From: Hybos culiciformis
Taxonomy: Eukaryota; Arthropoda; Insecta; Diptera; Hybotidae
DNA: 64,000 bases
Direction of reading: 5' to 3'
NCBI GenBank assembly: GCA_964007475.1
Contig: OZ023275.1
Location: forward strand, 31,439,619 to 31,503,618
Shown here: piece after piece, positions 34,701 to 47,731 of the stretch
Layout: every line of letters starts with the position of its first letter
Numbering within the stretch: the stretch's first letter is position 1
The notes under the pieces: generated by a model
Told to the model about the DNA's origin: nothing
What the model saw: the letters and a program-made list of their open reading frames with translations, nothing else
Databases searched by the model: none
Position numbers and translations under genes: made by a program

Positions 34701-37700
34701 ACTTACAGAGGTTTGTATTAAACGAACTCGAACTAATAATGGTTCTTTCAATACAGTTATCCAAGCTCGCCACAATACTGCTCGAAATTGCATGAATACT
34801 GTTGCTCGATATCCTCTGGATATATCGGCTTCCATTGGCATTTCTGTAGCATGTTCAATTAATTTCTCGAATTTAAAATTCATATTTTTCGAAATGCTGA
34901 AATTGAATTAGTCGACTAATAAAATATTAAATAAATTTTAAATGGATAATTATTCGATTGGTTTGTAGCTATGAAATGATGGCTATAATAAATAAGTATT
35001 ATCAACTTAAAAACCTGTGTGAGTTTTTCGGAATTTTCGACTCAAGAGATCTTGTAAGTATTTAAAGAAATTTAGATAAAGAAGGGTAGTACTACAAACC
35101 TTCCTGTAGCAAAATTGTCACATATTTTGCCAATACGTTCTCGTGATTCTTCTTCTTTTCCTGGTATTATGGCTAACACTTGAACATAAAAATCAGCTGG
35201 ATTATAATTAGTTGGACACGGGGCACCAAGGCTAAAAGCAATGAGATTAAAATTAAGTTAATACTTAATAGTAATTAACTTACCCTGAGAAGAAATCTGT
35301 CGCTTGATCTGGAGTTCCTAAGAATGCAACTCGTCCTTCGGCCATCAACAGAATTTTGTCAAACATTTCAAATAATTCTGAAGATGGTTGGTGTATCGTC
35401 AGAATCACTGTTTTCCCTTTTTGTGATAATCCTTTTAAAACTTGAACTACGCTATTCGCCATGAATGAATCCAGTCCAGAAGTTGGTTCATCACATAATA
35501 ACAGAGGTGGATCTGTCAGTGCTTCTGAAGCAAAAGCGAGACGCTTTCTCTCACCACCGGATAATCCTTTAACTCGACCAGGTACACCTATTATTGTATT
35601 TTGGCATTTACCCAATGATAAATCCTGTATTACCTGATCAACTCTTTCTAATCGACGACGATATGGGGTTCCACGGGGCATTCTTAGCATTGCTTGAAAT
35701 ATTAAATGTTCTCTGGCTGTTAATGATCCTATAAATAAATCATCTTGTTGAACATAGGCACAACGAGCTTGTAGTACATTTGCTTCTACTAAAAAACCAT
35801 TTAGCATACGAACACAACTTGGAGCCACTTGAACTCCAGCTGGCGAACGAAACGCTAGAGCATTCAAAAGCGTTGTTTTTCCTGCGCCTGAACTACCTAA
35901 TATTGCTAGTAGCTCACCGGGATAAGCAACACCTGAAACTATTTGAACAAATTTTAATATTTTAAAAATACCCAAATGGAATTCAATTTGTGTACAAATT
36001 ATTCTAATATAAACTTTTTAGCTTCTTAAATAGATAAACTTTTAAAAGGCAACACATATCGAAAGTTATCATTTAAATCAAGTCTATTAAATCAAATTAT
36101 TTAAGCGTAAAATTAGTTACCTTTGTTTGCCTGGAAAATTTTATAAATAGGAATCCTGTTTTAATTATGTAAAAATTCACATTAAATTCGCTATAAATAA
36201 GGATTCTTAATATGTATTTAAAATTATTTTCAAATATTCTTTAATTGCTAACACAATAGATAAAATTTATAATCAAATTATACAACATATTTATTACATG
36301 TTTATATACACATATTATATAATTGATATTTTTTAATTGTTTAACTTTAAGTTATTTTTCAATTTGAAAAGTTTCAATTGGAATTTCCCTAACTAAATTT
36401 TCGCTTTCTAATTTAGTTTTAAAGTTCCAGTTTTTAATTTAAATATGATATACAATAATTGGTCAAATTTGTAATATTAAGTTCAAAATTTTATTGAACT
36501 GTAAATTCTGAATTAAATTAAATTTACTTCATTTACAGTCAAATTTTATTTTAATTAACTCTTATTGATGTTATATCAATATATATTGTTTCTATAATCT
36601 AACATAATCTTGTGATATGATGTATATATAACAAAACATCATAAATTATAACTAAATCTTAACATATATAAATATAAATTACCAATATTTTCGTAAAAGT
36701 TGAACATTTACACAATAATATGATATTCCTACTGCTTTTTATTGATCAATTTACGACTCAAATTTACATGGATGCAAATTTACCTAATCTTTATTCAACA
36801 ATACTAACTAATTGAGTTTTCCCAAACAGTAATTAAGAATTAGTATAGAATAAATTTTTTTCTTGCCAAATTGAATAAGTAGAATAGTGTTTTCATATAT
36901 TGCTTAATATTGATTTTATCCCTATGCCTCAGCTTATGATTAAAAAAACAAAAAACTATTTCTGTTTTTCTTAAAACTGATTAAAATCACACAAACCATT
37001 TTTTAACAAATGTTTTCTAGGTGCTGGTATATGCCGTTTTCTCCATAAACAATTTTTGGTGCGATTAATTATTGTACCAATGGTAGAACCACTTTGATGA
37101 TGAACAGCACCAAACACATCTGCGATGAAAAAAAAAAATCCAATATTAGTACACTGATTGAAATTTTTAATTAAAAATTAAACAACTTTCAATTGACTCT
37201 TACAATTGTTTAAATTTGTAGAAAATTTGAAAAATGTTGAAACTTAATTAAGCTTAATATAAAGGGAAAATTAAATATTTTATACATGCAATATTGGAAT
37301 TTCGGAATTTATACTTCATACTCTCGGAAATACTTCTTTTAATTTTGTTTTTTTGTAAATTTTTTAAATATTAAAAAAACAAGAAGTTTAAATTCAAATT
37401 ATAAATTTGAATTAGTATAAATTCAGACTTACCTAAATTATGCCAAATATAGGTTAGTTGTTCATTTGATAATGTTCTAGCATCAGTTGTTACAGTTCCA
37501 TAATTTTTTGGTTGTATAATACGAATTGAAGTTTCTTCTGTTGTATTATAATTGTTATTATTCGTATTGCCCTGTTGGATGATGTATTTTTCAGTATTAT
37601 TTTTTTTTTGTAAAATTCAGTAAAATTATAATAAAAAGCAATGTGTATTGTATAAACTATATGTACATATATAGTATACAAATACACAAATTTTTTGTAT

Positions 37701-40700
37701 GTTGGAATGGAGGTATTTAGAAAGAAACTTAAATTGAATATAATTAGAATTTGATTTAAACTTTTATATTATCAACCAATAATTACATCTATATAATTCA
37801 ATTCTGAAAAACGTAAAGAATTAAAGGATCTGTATAGGGTAGGTATTTTCGAAGGAGCTTTATCATGTTATGACAAAAATGTTTCCACTAATCTAATAAT
37901 AAATTATGCCAATAAAATATATGACTTTTGGTACATGCAAGTTATTGCAATGCTAGATGAGGTAAATAACACATGTTTAAATAACTCTTGAAACAAGAAT
38001 TGATAACAACAGGGGCCAAATATTATAGCAGCATTTAGGAAAGAGACATTAGTTATATAGAATTAAATATTTGTACCAAAGATAAATGAATAAAAAATAC
38101 TAGCTTAAATTATCAGAAGGCTTTAGCTTTCAAGATTTCAACTATTAAATATTTTAATGTTTTTTCTTTTTTTATAACCCATTTTTCTCGTTTATTCTGA
38201 TTTGTTTTCTCGTTTATTTTGATTCTGCTAATACTATTACTATATGTACTATTCGATTCCTCTTATTTTTATTTGAATCAGGATATGTAAAAATGTTTTG
38301 ACACTCTTACAACACGTAATTTTAATTTCTGTGGTGTAAATTTGCAGATATGAGCAGAGTGCAAAAAACAAGAGTTATGCACCATAGCAGCAAGAGTAGC
38401 CAAAAGATAAAAAAAAAAAGCTTTATACAAAAATTAAATAAAAACTTTTTTACAAAAAAACAAAAAAAAAAAATAAATATATAAAACGTATGGGTATGTT
38501 ATAGATATTTTTATGTAGCCAAAAATATCTATAAATATTATATAAAATTTAAATTAATTAATTTTATTGCATTGCGATGTACATAAAACTCTCAAGTGAA
38601 AAAATAATACCTATAAAATAGCACTTACGATCGAAATGGAATTCTGTTGAAAATAATCTATAAAATTTTGTAGTTATATATTTTTAATTTTAAAAATTTT
38701 TCAATTACAGCTCGAAATGCATAATTCTAATTTTTACACAATCCTAGTCAATTACAGCCTTATCGAGTCACGCCTTATCAGGTACCTTTTCATAATACCG
38801 ATTATGTTTCCGTCATATCCTGAGTATGTTAATTTAATCGTTATTCAGGTCTCTTAAAGTCGCAAAAAAAAATACCTTGTTAGAATTAGCTTACTGTTTG
38901 AATTCTTTTTGATATCAAAGATTGAAAATTATATCAAATTTTTAGTTCGAGACTCGGAGTATTGAACATAAATATGAAGATTTTTAAGAATGTTTTTGAT
39001 TTTTGCGTGCAATTTGTCTTTGATAGAATTAAAGCTCTTAAGACTACTTTTTTATGTAAACAAACACCAAAATTGAGATTAGTAGATAAACAATACGTAT
39101 TATAAGAGATTAACGACTAACAATAAATTGGGGAAATCTCAGCAAGATGCAAAATTATTTGAAAACTTGATACTGAAGACGTGATGAGAAAAAATAATTA
39201 TTTTTCCTAAGAATGTAATGTCCTTTTTATTGAATTACATTCTTTTTCATGAAATTTATAATTTAAAATGAAATAAACTAATGTTTTATGATTTTTAGCA
39301 ATTTTTTTTTTGTTATAAGTTAATTTCTTTATTGTTTTCCCAAATGGAAAAAAAAAATGTATATATATAGTCAAGTATTTTATTGCTATTAATTTTTAAT
39401 TTATTATTTCTGTTACTATTATTTTTATTTTTTAACACAGGGGATCGAGAATGTGTTAAATATAAAAAGTTCAGATAAAAATAAAAGGATTGTGATTTGC
39501 ACTCAAATGCATTCAATAAATTCATTAAAATGTAATTCTTAAATAAATTTATTAACAAAAAATTTATTCCATCTGAAGATATTATTTCGATGATATGGCA
39601 TGGCGAGCATTCAATTGAAAATACTACATATTTTATTATTATCAATCTATAATAATTTCGGATTATTGATTATTGCAGTTATTGCAGGTAAGTATAGCTA
39701 ACGATGATTATCATGCTTTTGAAAGTTTCTAAATTAACTTTAGTTATTTTGAAATACTTTTTCGGATATTTTTAGGTTCGTTTGAATTAATTTGACTATT
39801 TATGGATTGCTCTACAATTTCAGATATTTTTAATTTAATTATTTTCAATATTGATTTTGAAAATTTTTAAGAGTTATTAATCCTGTAATTCAAACCTCTC
39901 TGGAATATTAACATTAATTATAATATTTTTAGAATTTCTTTATAACCATATAAATTTATTATTCTCAAAAATAAAATCAAAAAAAAAAAATTCGACCATT
40001 CATGCTGTAAATAATCAAAATTATCATTGCAAAAAAGATAAGAAAAAAAAAACACTACTGGAATGAATTTAATTTCAACAAAAATTTTTCATTTTTTTAC
40101 AATTGGAATAAATTACCCATTTGGGACAAACTTTAGTGGAAGTAACATTGAATGAAAATTTATCAAGTTATTGAAAAAAATAAAATTATTCTTTCAATCT
40201 TATACTTATACAGATCGTATTTGCATTCTAGAAGCAAAAACGATATTAAAAATATTATTTTAAAGGAATATATACAATTTTTATTTATAATAATAGGTAT
40301 TGGCTTAAAATTTCAATTCAATAACTTTTTAAATTTTAAATTTTATTTAAAAATACGAAGTTCTTACACATACTAGTTTTAACATAGAAAATCTTAATAT
40401 TTAATTATTAAAAGTCAAACCGAATATTTTCGATTCATATTTAATTTGATGGCTCCTCCTATCCAATTCATGTTTCTAATACCCATGTTTTGGAGTTTTT
40501 TAAAAAATTCTCTACAGCTCACGAAACAGGTTCATTAGAATTTCAATTCTAAGATCAATCGATGGAATACATTTATTATTTTCAACTTGTTTTTATCTCA
40601 TCAAACATTCGACAGTCAGGTAAGTCACTCATAACGAGTTTTTCAAGCAAGCTACATATAAAATTATTAATCTATCATAATTTAATATAATTATTATAAA

Positions 40701-43700
40701 AAAAAATATTGTAATTTTATCTATACTTTCACCTTGATGTTCTATTTAAAATATTGAATTCCTGTAATTAAATCAAAATTAATTATAAAAAAAAAAGTAT
40801 ATATACGATGCATTAGTATTATAAAGTGTTGAAGGTTTAATAAAGATTTACAAAAAAAATTAATGTTTTTTTTTTTTTTTATTAAAAAAAGCATTTTTAA
40901 CAATTTCAAAAATCTAGAACTTAGATAGGTGTACAATGAAAAAATAAAATATTTTTTCTTATGGAAACACATATATGATATTAATATACATTTTTATGTA
41001 CATGTAGGTAGGTACGTGTTTAGGATCAGGATATCGATTTTAATTTTATTTTCTCTTGAAATTCACTCATTAAAAGAAAATTGTTTACTGATTTTTATTT
41101 TTTATATATATTTTCCAGAAAAAGTATATATTTTTCAAGAGATTTTTATATTAAGATAACATTTCTTTTGATATTTTTATTCAAACTTCGAGTTTTTATT
41201 TCATTTTCTGAAACTTAAATAGTTCCCTGTATACTGCAAGCACTTGATGTAATGGAGATAAAAAAAATGCATTTGGAAAAGTTTCACACGGATGATATAA
41301 AAGAAAAATAATTTTTAGAAAAGAAATTTAATTAAAAAGAAATTAAATTATTTCTATCGTTTATAGAGGAGATGTGAAAGAATCAAGAAGCCAAGTCAAG
41401 GGTTGTAAATTATAACAACAATGATACAATGTTACCGAAGTTTAAAGTGTTTTAAAAAAAAATTTCCTTCATAGACAAGAATATATGGCTCGAATATAAA
41501 TAAAAGATGCAGATAACTATGAGCTTACTCTTTACATAGAAGCAGCGATCAGCTTAGATTATTTAGAAAAATTTGAAACATTAATAACTTGATACATTAT
41601 TTGAATTATTTTATATGAAGCTATAAGATCATATCTGAATGAGCGATTAGTCTCTCTCAAAACAATTGCTAACCCGAAGGACATGCGTTCATTAGTTTTT
41701 ATTTTATTATTATCGAAACAGATACCAGTTATAGACTTTAAATGCCAGAGAAGTGAGAGAAGCAAGTAATGTTACGCATTTTTGTATAAATAATCATTTT
41801 ATTATATTCCATATCTTTTTTCTAGAGCTGAAATTATTTATAATAAGGAAATATATAAAACTATAGGCATATGAATATAATTATATAAGCTTAACTAACA
41901 TTATATACATTCTAAAAGGAAATCAAGAGAAAGAGTTATAGAACTATATGTTTTCCAAAAAAAAAAAGGTGAAATAAATTTCTTCATGGTTTGTGTTGTA
42001 TCTACTATACATATTAAGTAATATCATAAGGCTTTAAATTAAAAGCTATGCTCCTAAATTACCGTCTAAGTTTTATTTATTTTATTTTTTTTTTTGCGAT
42101 ATAATTACGCGGAAAATTAAAAACAAAACCTCTAACACTTATTTTTAAAGTTAATAAAATTTTTGTTTTTCAATATTTTATATGCTAAAAGTTAAGTTCT
42201 TTCCTTGCAAGTTATATACATAAGAATAATGAAGAATATTTTTCAATTACAGAAAGATAAAGTTTACCTAATAATAATTTTTTTTTAGTATACTTTTTAA
42301 AGTACGATATCATTGAAAACATCAAGGATGAAAATTGGGTTTCAAAGCTTTTGTTTTTATTTTTTGTTACATACTTAAAGTAGCAGAATATGTGTTGTAT
42401 AGATTTTAAGATTATTTTTCTTTGAGTTTTATCATTAGATAATTAGTTTTTTTTTACTGAAAATGAACTGAAGAAAAATAAGTCTGTTTAACTTTAAAAC
42501 TATTTTATAATTAACACGATTTTGATTAATTTCGATTAAGGAAAGGAAATTAAAAATTATTATTTTTTTTAATAAAGTTGATGTACGTTAAAAATACATG
42601 AGCTTGTAATATAGTGGAATAAAAAAATTGAATGAGTGTTAACAAAACTAAAATGGAATTAAATCTACATTAGAACTTGAATTATATGAGCTTTCTCTGA
42701 ATGATTTTGTCTTAAAATATTAAATTGTAAATGTAAGCTTATATCAAAATGATTTCAAGTAATTGATTTACAAGGTATTATGTATATAATGTTTGGAATG
42801 AAAAAAATCAACGAAACTCCTGTTCTCGAATTATGTTTTCAATCGAATGCAACACAGAATAGGGTTAAAATTGATTTTCATGATCATTCATAATAGTAAC
42901 CTGCTAATCCTCCCAACCGGTCTTGCAATATATAAATTTTGAATATTATATATAAAGTTATAGCGACGATGATACTAAATAAAAAAATTAGACTATAAAA
43001 ATTGTATTTATTTTATTATGCGCAATATTTAAAGAATATTTGCAATAACTAGAAGCAATTGATTTTTTTTTTTTATAAACTTATTAAAAACTTTGTACAT
43101 CATTCATCAATAATGAGTTTTTCAAACCAATATACAACACTACATTTTCGTTATCTTGAACACTGATTGATAATATTTTATGTTGATTTTTATTTTAGAA
43201 GTTTCACATGACAAATTTTTTGAATATCAGTAAAATAATATCAGAACATCATTTGTATATCATATATATATAAATATTTTTTTTATTTTATTTAACAAAA
43301 TTTATTATATACATATGGATATATACTTTTTATGGTACAAAATTCTATCGCTTTTTATCGAAATTTTAAATCATCATAGAAATATGATTTAAATTTTTTG
43401 ATGTCAAATTTTGAAAAAGGATTTGAATAAATTTATTTGATTTTCAGCTTATATTATGATTCTATATAACTTGAAGGGAGAACGGGAAAATGCATCATTG
43501 AAATATATTTTTATCCTTTTTTTATTGTATGAAGTTTTCCATTAGTCCGTGATGGAAAAAGCTGATTAGAGAAAATTTGATTTTATAAGTTATTTTTTTT
43601 TTTTTTTTGTTACCAGCTCATGCCAGAAGATAATTACGGATTATTATATACATATTTTTATTAATAAGAAAAAAATTTTTTTTTTTGGATTTCTGCTTAT

Positions 43701-45729
43701 TCATATAATGATAAAAAAAAAATTTTAAGCTTCGCTATATTTTTATGTGCGACGGATTTGGATGATTTAGTTCCAAACACTTAAATGAAATAAAATATTT
43801 ATTTATTTGATGAAATTTAATGATCATCAAAAAATGGTTTAATTGATTGAGATTTATAAGTTTTTCTTGAGGAATTTTTTTTGCCTATGAAATGAATAAA
43901 AAAAGAAAAAAATATTTTATGTAAATTTAAACATTTCTTTAAATCCTTCTAAGGTTTATTATTAACAAGAATGTCATTTCAATTGTAATAATAATATGTT
44001 TTTCTGAATTGGAGTTTTTGGTTCCTATTTTTTTATAATGTCACCTGCCTAAGTATTAAATCTGAAAACTTTAAAACTGTGCAGTTTTTCTCGTGTTTCT
44101 TAAATACGACTTATGATAGTGCAATCTAACAAAATAGCGACAAAAATTTCAAACAATCTCGTCTCCGAGTCCGAATGTAATCTAGATTAGACGAAATCCT
44201 CTAAGAATTAATAAATATCTATTTTATGTTTCAACCAAAAAATAAATAATTTATATACATTTTTTTTTTTAATTTTATAAATTTATGATTTTATATATTT
44301 TCACATCTTTGTATTAATCCATTTATTTTTTTTTTTTTCAATTTTTATTTTTTGAGCATAATATAAGTGCACGTTTACTGTGAAAATGAATTGAATCTCT
44401 GGAAATATGATTTTTTTTAAAACGTATATTGCATTGAGAAAATCAAATGGTTTCATAATAAAGTATTGAATTTTTTTTTTTTTTATTTCGTATTAATAAA
44501 TTATTGGAATTTTATGTAAAATGAGATGCATATTATTCTTGATTTATTTATTTTATTTTTTTTGTAAATGATACCAAAGACAGTGTTGCATTGAAAATAA
44601 TAAATCGCTTAAAACGGCTTTTGCTATTCTGCCAGTGACATATATTTCACACATGTTTGAAAATTTAATATAGTAATTGTATATTATTTGGAATACTGAA
44701 GCTATTAGGCCTTAGGTTATTCGTTTCATATGAACATAAAATTGAAACAAGCAAAACTTCACATTTATGCTTGTTTCTGTAGAGTTGCATTATTAAAGAG
44801 AAAACAATAACCTCAAAGTTACTTAGTTGGAAATATTTTCTTTTTTCACACCGGTATGGAAGTTATCTACTGAGAATTCAAAATAATAAATTTAATTTTT
44901 ATTCCAACAATTATTTTATTTTATTTGAGGTTAGAAATTTTCAAACGCTTGATAATGGAAACTAATCTCGTGCTACGCGTGATTAACTAGATGTTAATTT
45001 GAGATGTGTGTATACAACATAATAAGCACATCTAAGATAAGAAAAAGAAAAAATATTTTGTAGACGATTCTGACATATAATCAACATTTTTAGATAAATA
45101 ATATTAAAAATTATATTAATCTTCTTATCGTAAATAATTAAATATTAGTAGCGAAAATATTTATTTTAATTTTTACTAAAATAGTACTTTGTCAATGAAG
45201 TTTAATGTTAACTTCATGTTGAATTTATAGAATTAAATGTTTTAAAAATAGAATAACACACTAGAGAGCGAATGATAATAATGTTTGCTTAAAAAAAGTG
45301 AAGTCGTTTACTTTAACTATTGAAAATTTGATTCTTTCACTGTTTGAAATTCCAACTATAGATAAATGAATTTTAAAAAGAATCAGATGAAATAAAGAGG
45401 GCATGTTTCTTATTATAATAAATTTATTAACACTTTGTGTCATTTAGTTTTAAATTTATCAAATACGAAACATAATTTAATAATACTTTACAACAAATAT
45501 GTTATCAACAGTTAATAAATTTTTTTTTCCGGCTCGAAAGACCGGATTTATTTTAATTTTTTATTTTTTGCATAATAAAAGTTTATTGAACCGAATGGAC
45601 ATATTTTTTATTTACTTTTATTTTTTATTTATTTTTTTTATTGCATTTTTTGTTTTCACTCACATTTATTAGATTTTCACTTGAAGCTCTTCCTACAAGA
45701 AGTTCCCGGTCATCATTTCCAATCGTCAT
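31115..45729 (-). CDS. w: White: ABCG-family eye-pigment precursor half-transporter (9 coding exons)
   Basis: Coding exons on the minus strand, in order: 45664-45729, 37433-37571, 36997-37119, 35284-35938, 35100-35231, 34707-34896, 32892-33023, 31817-31848, 31115-31703. They total 2058 nt, giving 685 residues, against 687 in Drosophila. The N-terminal ATPase domain has Walker A GSSGAGKT (124-131), Q-loop QQ (173-174), signature LSGGE (235-239), Walker B LLLCDEP (255-261, catalytic E260) and H-loop H292. All are intact. The C-terminal half (about 425-685) holds six membrane segments and conserved [14 protein letters not shown] and [14 protein letters not shown] stretches. White pairs with Scarlet or Brown on pigment-granule membranes to import tryptophan-derived and guanine-derived precursors in eye and other tissues. 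The ATG has A at -3, and an in-frame TAA lies upstream at 45769-45771. The long first intron resembles Drosophila gene structure. No damage is seen, so the gene should be functional. Confidence 0.97.
31817..31848 (-). CDS. w: white coding exon 8 (32-nt microexon)
   Basis: Only 32 nt, encoding [10 protein letters not shown] plus two bases of Arg490. The acceptor is CCCACAG|GTATTT and the donor ATGAG|GTAAAT. The peptide matches the fly sequence exactly where the flanking exons leave a gap, so the exon is secure although gene finders could miss it. Confidence 0.93.
32892..33023 (-). CDS. w: white coding exon 7
   Basis: Residues 436-479, phase 0 at both ends (ATAG|ATG and AAT|GTAAGT). Contains [12 protein letters not shown], the end of the first membrane segment, and the second segment with the conserved [15 protein letters not shown]. 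Confidence 0.96.
34707..34896 (-). CDS. w: white coding exon 6
   Basis: Completes Ser372 and encodes 373-435. Variable linker, then the conserved [20 protein letters not shown] (402-421) that leads into the first membrane segment. Confidence 0.95.
35100..35231 (-). CDS. w: white coding exon 5
   Basis: Completes Gly328 and encodes 329-371. Contains the ABCG motif [16 protein letters not shown] (333-348). The donor is GGAAG|GTTTGT, a non-consensus GTTTGT also used after exon 3. Confidence 0.95.
35284..35938 (-). CDS. w: white coding exon 4 (ATP-binding domain)
   Basis: The largest exon, encoding the end of Val110 to Ser327 plus two bases. Holds every nucleotide-binding motif. The downstream intron is only 52 nt. 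A second in-frame AG lies six bases into the exon (TTTCAG), which would remove Val-Ser if used. Confidence 0.97.
36997..37119 (-). CDS. w: white coding exon 3
   Basis: Completes Asp69 and encodes 70-109 plus one base. Matches the fly stretch before the ATPase domain ([10 protein letters not shown], then [13 protein letters not shown]). The donor is AATG|GTTTGT. Confidence 0.95.
37433..37571 (-). CDS. w: white coding exon 2
   Basis: Residues 23-68 plus one base of codon 69. Low-complexity Asn/Thr start ([11 protein letters not shown]), then the conserved KNYGTV and LTYIWHNL. Phase 0 acceptor CCAACAG|GGCAAT. Confidence 0.95.
37572..45663 (-). other. w: white intron 1 (8.1 kb)
   Basis: A very long first intron, as in other flies, where it can carry regulatory elements. 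The sequence is AT-rich with scattered short balanced islands, for example near 38340-38400, 42895-42925 and 44940-44995. None reads as a recognisable exon or mobile element. A short CCGG...CCGG stem lies at 45529-45545, about 120 bp into the intron. Confidence 0.75.
45664..45729 (-). CDS. w: white coding exon 1
   Basis: Encodes residues 1-22 and ends in phase 0 at AAT|GTGAGT. The peptide [20 protein letters not shown] aligns with the Drosophila N-terminus in its acidic-ELL core and in the ENL/HLNN end. It joins exon 2 in phase at the equivalent point. This agreement picks the exon out of 8 kb of AT-rich sequence. Confidence 0.88.
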
Positions 45730-47590
45730 TTTCCGTCTTTTTTTTTGCCGGGGGTTAAATTTTTTATTTTATTTCGTTGGTTAAATAATTTTTTCAAAAT
45801 AAAGAAAAATTTTTTGCTGTTGTGGCTGTTAAAAATTTTTTTTTTTCACTAACTATGTTTTCTTTTTGCTTTAAATCTTAACTAGCTTTTTACTTTGGTT
45901 TTTTTTTTTCTTTGCTTTGTCTGTGCTTAAAAAACTGTAATTTAAATTTAATCTAATTAGAACAAGGGGGTTTTCTTTTTTTATTTAAAACTTATTTTAG
46001 TTTTTTTTTTTTTTTTGTGTAAGTTTAGAAAGTTTTTCCTCGGTAAATTATTAAAAAGATTTTAATTCGTTAGCTTTTCTTTATAAATTTCTTTTTTTTT
46101 TTTATTATTTAATTTTTTTTTTTCAAAATAATTTTTAAATCCCTTTGAAGTGTATTTAATTTTCATTTGGAAAGTTTTTATAGTTTTCCGAAAAAATAAA
46201 GCTAAATTTTTCTGTTTTTAAGAGAGGAAAAAAAAATTTAAACTTAAACTTATAATTAAACATAAATTATAAATTAAAAAAAAAAAAAAAATTGTACGCG
46301 CTATGTTGAATATAATTCAACGAGCTCAGATTTAAAACTGTTGTTTTTTTTTTTTTTATTTTAATTTAATTCATTATTTTTTATTTTAATTTTATATTAT
46401 TTTTATTTACTTTGCAGTTAGAGGGAAAATTTATGATAATTTTCCAATGTGTCGTATACTACACAAACATAATTTTATATGTAGAAAAACAAAAACAAAA
46501 AAAGTAGAAGATAAATAAAGGGCTTAAGAAAAGTGGAAAAAAATAAGTTTTATGATGAAATTTAATACAATAGTGGTTTTTATTTTTTATTTTAACATTA
46601 ACTATATGTAAAATATTTTCTAAAAAAAAAGAGTAAAACCTTTACGGCCATTCAATAACGATGAAGTGGCACTTAGAGTATTAACTCAGAGAAGTAAAGT
46701 AAAACTGAAAATCTTAAGTTCAGGTTGAAATATAAGTTTTATCTTTTTCTATAATAAAAAAAAATTATTTTAATTTTAACTAATTTCTCTTAAAAGATAG
46801 TATGTCGATATTGAATGGAAGTACATATGTCGAATACATAATTTTTATAAAGAAAAATATTTATATGTATTTGCGTAAAAGAAATTGAAATAAGTCTTTA
46901 GTTTTTTTTTTTTAAATTATTAACCGAACATTGTTGCATTAGACTTCAATTTTGATTGATTTAAGTACAGAATGTAGCAATGTTTAGTTGTAAAAATTTC
47001 GTAAAAATTTGATTATGTGATTTTTTTGATGTCGATGCCGCGATTCCGAACTCAATCTTAAATTTTAATCAACATACATTCAATAATACAATTCAGTTGT
47101 TTCAATTTGTAGCAAGCATTAAATGAAAATAAAAATCTATTTATAAATTTATCAAAATTTTGATGCGTAACAAGTTCGCATCTCGATATAACAATCAACA
47201 TATTAGATAAGAAAATTATATTTACTTTTAGAATTGTTTTAAAATCATAAAAAAAAGTAGAATATTAGTTATTTCAATAAGAATAATCTACTCAGTAGTA
47301 CGGTTTCTATTGCATAGTATAATAACAGAAAAGCTGCAGTCAAGGGAAAATTAATAAACTTTGTCCAAATACATTCGAATTGTCAGATTCTTATCAGTAT
47401 AAAACTGTAATTAAATCAAAAAGTATGTTTTTTTAATTATAATTATAATTATATTTTGTTTTTCTTTAAAGATGCTGGCATTATTATTTATCTTTTATTT
47501 TTTTTAAAAATGATGTATATTAAAAATATTTAAAAACTATAAAACGCAAATACCACAATAATGAAAACTATATACCTAATAATAATAATA
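45730..47590. promoter_or_regulatory. Presumed 5' leader and promoter region of white
   Basis: Upstream of the start codon the sense strand is extremely A-rich, with an in-frame TAA at 45769-45771. The first island of mixed composition is at 46294-46330. It includes GTACGCGC and the inverted repeat GTTGAAT-ATA-ATTCAAC (46305-46321), a possible core-promoter neighbourhood. No TATA box can be distinguished from background, so the start site is unknown. Confidence 0.3.
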
Positions 47591-47731
47591 TTACATATTA
47601 TTATTTTTTTCTCTGTGGTCACTATACAAAGTAGGTTTAGTAACTATAATTGTTTTTGCAGCTAAAATCTGTGGCCAAGACATTGTATAAGAAGTTTCTT
47701 CTGAATTTTTATCTTCACCATGTGTGCTATT
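47591..47731 (-). other. Protein-like open segment of 46 codons, unidentified
   Basis: On the minus strand, between candidate acceptor TTTTAGAATAG and a TAA stop, lies a frame reading STHGEDKNSEETSYTMSWPQ then ILAAKTIIVTKPTLYSDHRE. It is mixed in composition and hydrophilic, unlike the Lys/Asn/Phe/Ile strings produced by chance here. An AATAAA lies about 100 nt downstream. It could be the last coding exon of a gene whose other exons I cannot find, or chance. The plus strand is also open over 28 codons after a good acceptor (GTTTTTGCAG, ending 47661), which weakens the case. No family is recognised. Confidence 0.2.

Noticed and set aside
38340..38410. Leader-like minus-strand frame ([20 protein letters not shown]) in white intron 1 as an alternative first exon
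   Set aside because: Exon 1 at 45664-45729 matches the known N-terminus and phase. This segment has no donor in a phase compatible with exon 2 and no start context.
45529..45545. CCGG...CCGG short stem near the white first-exon donor as a regulatory hairpin
   Set aside because: The stem is only four base pairs with a nine-base loop, too weak to claim.
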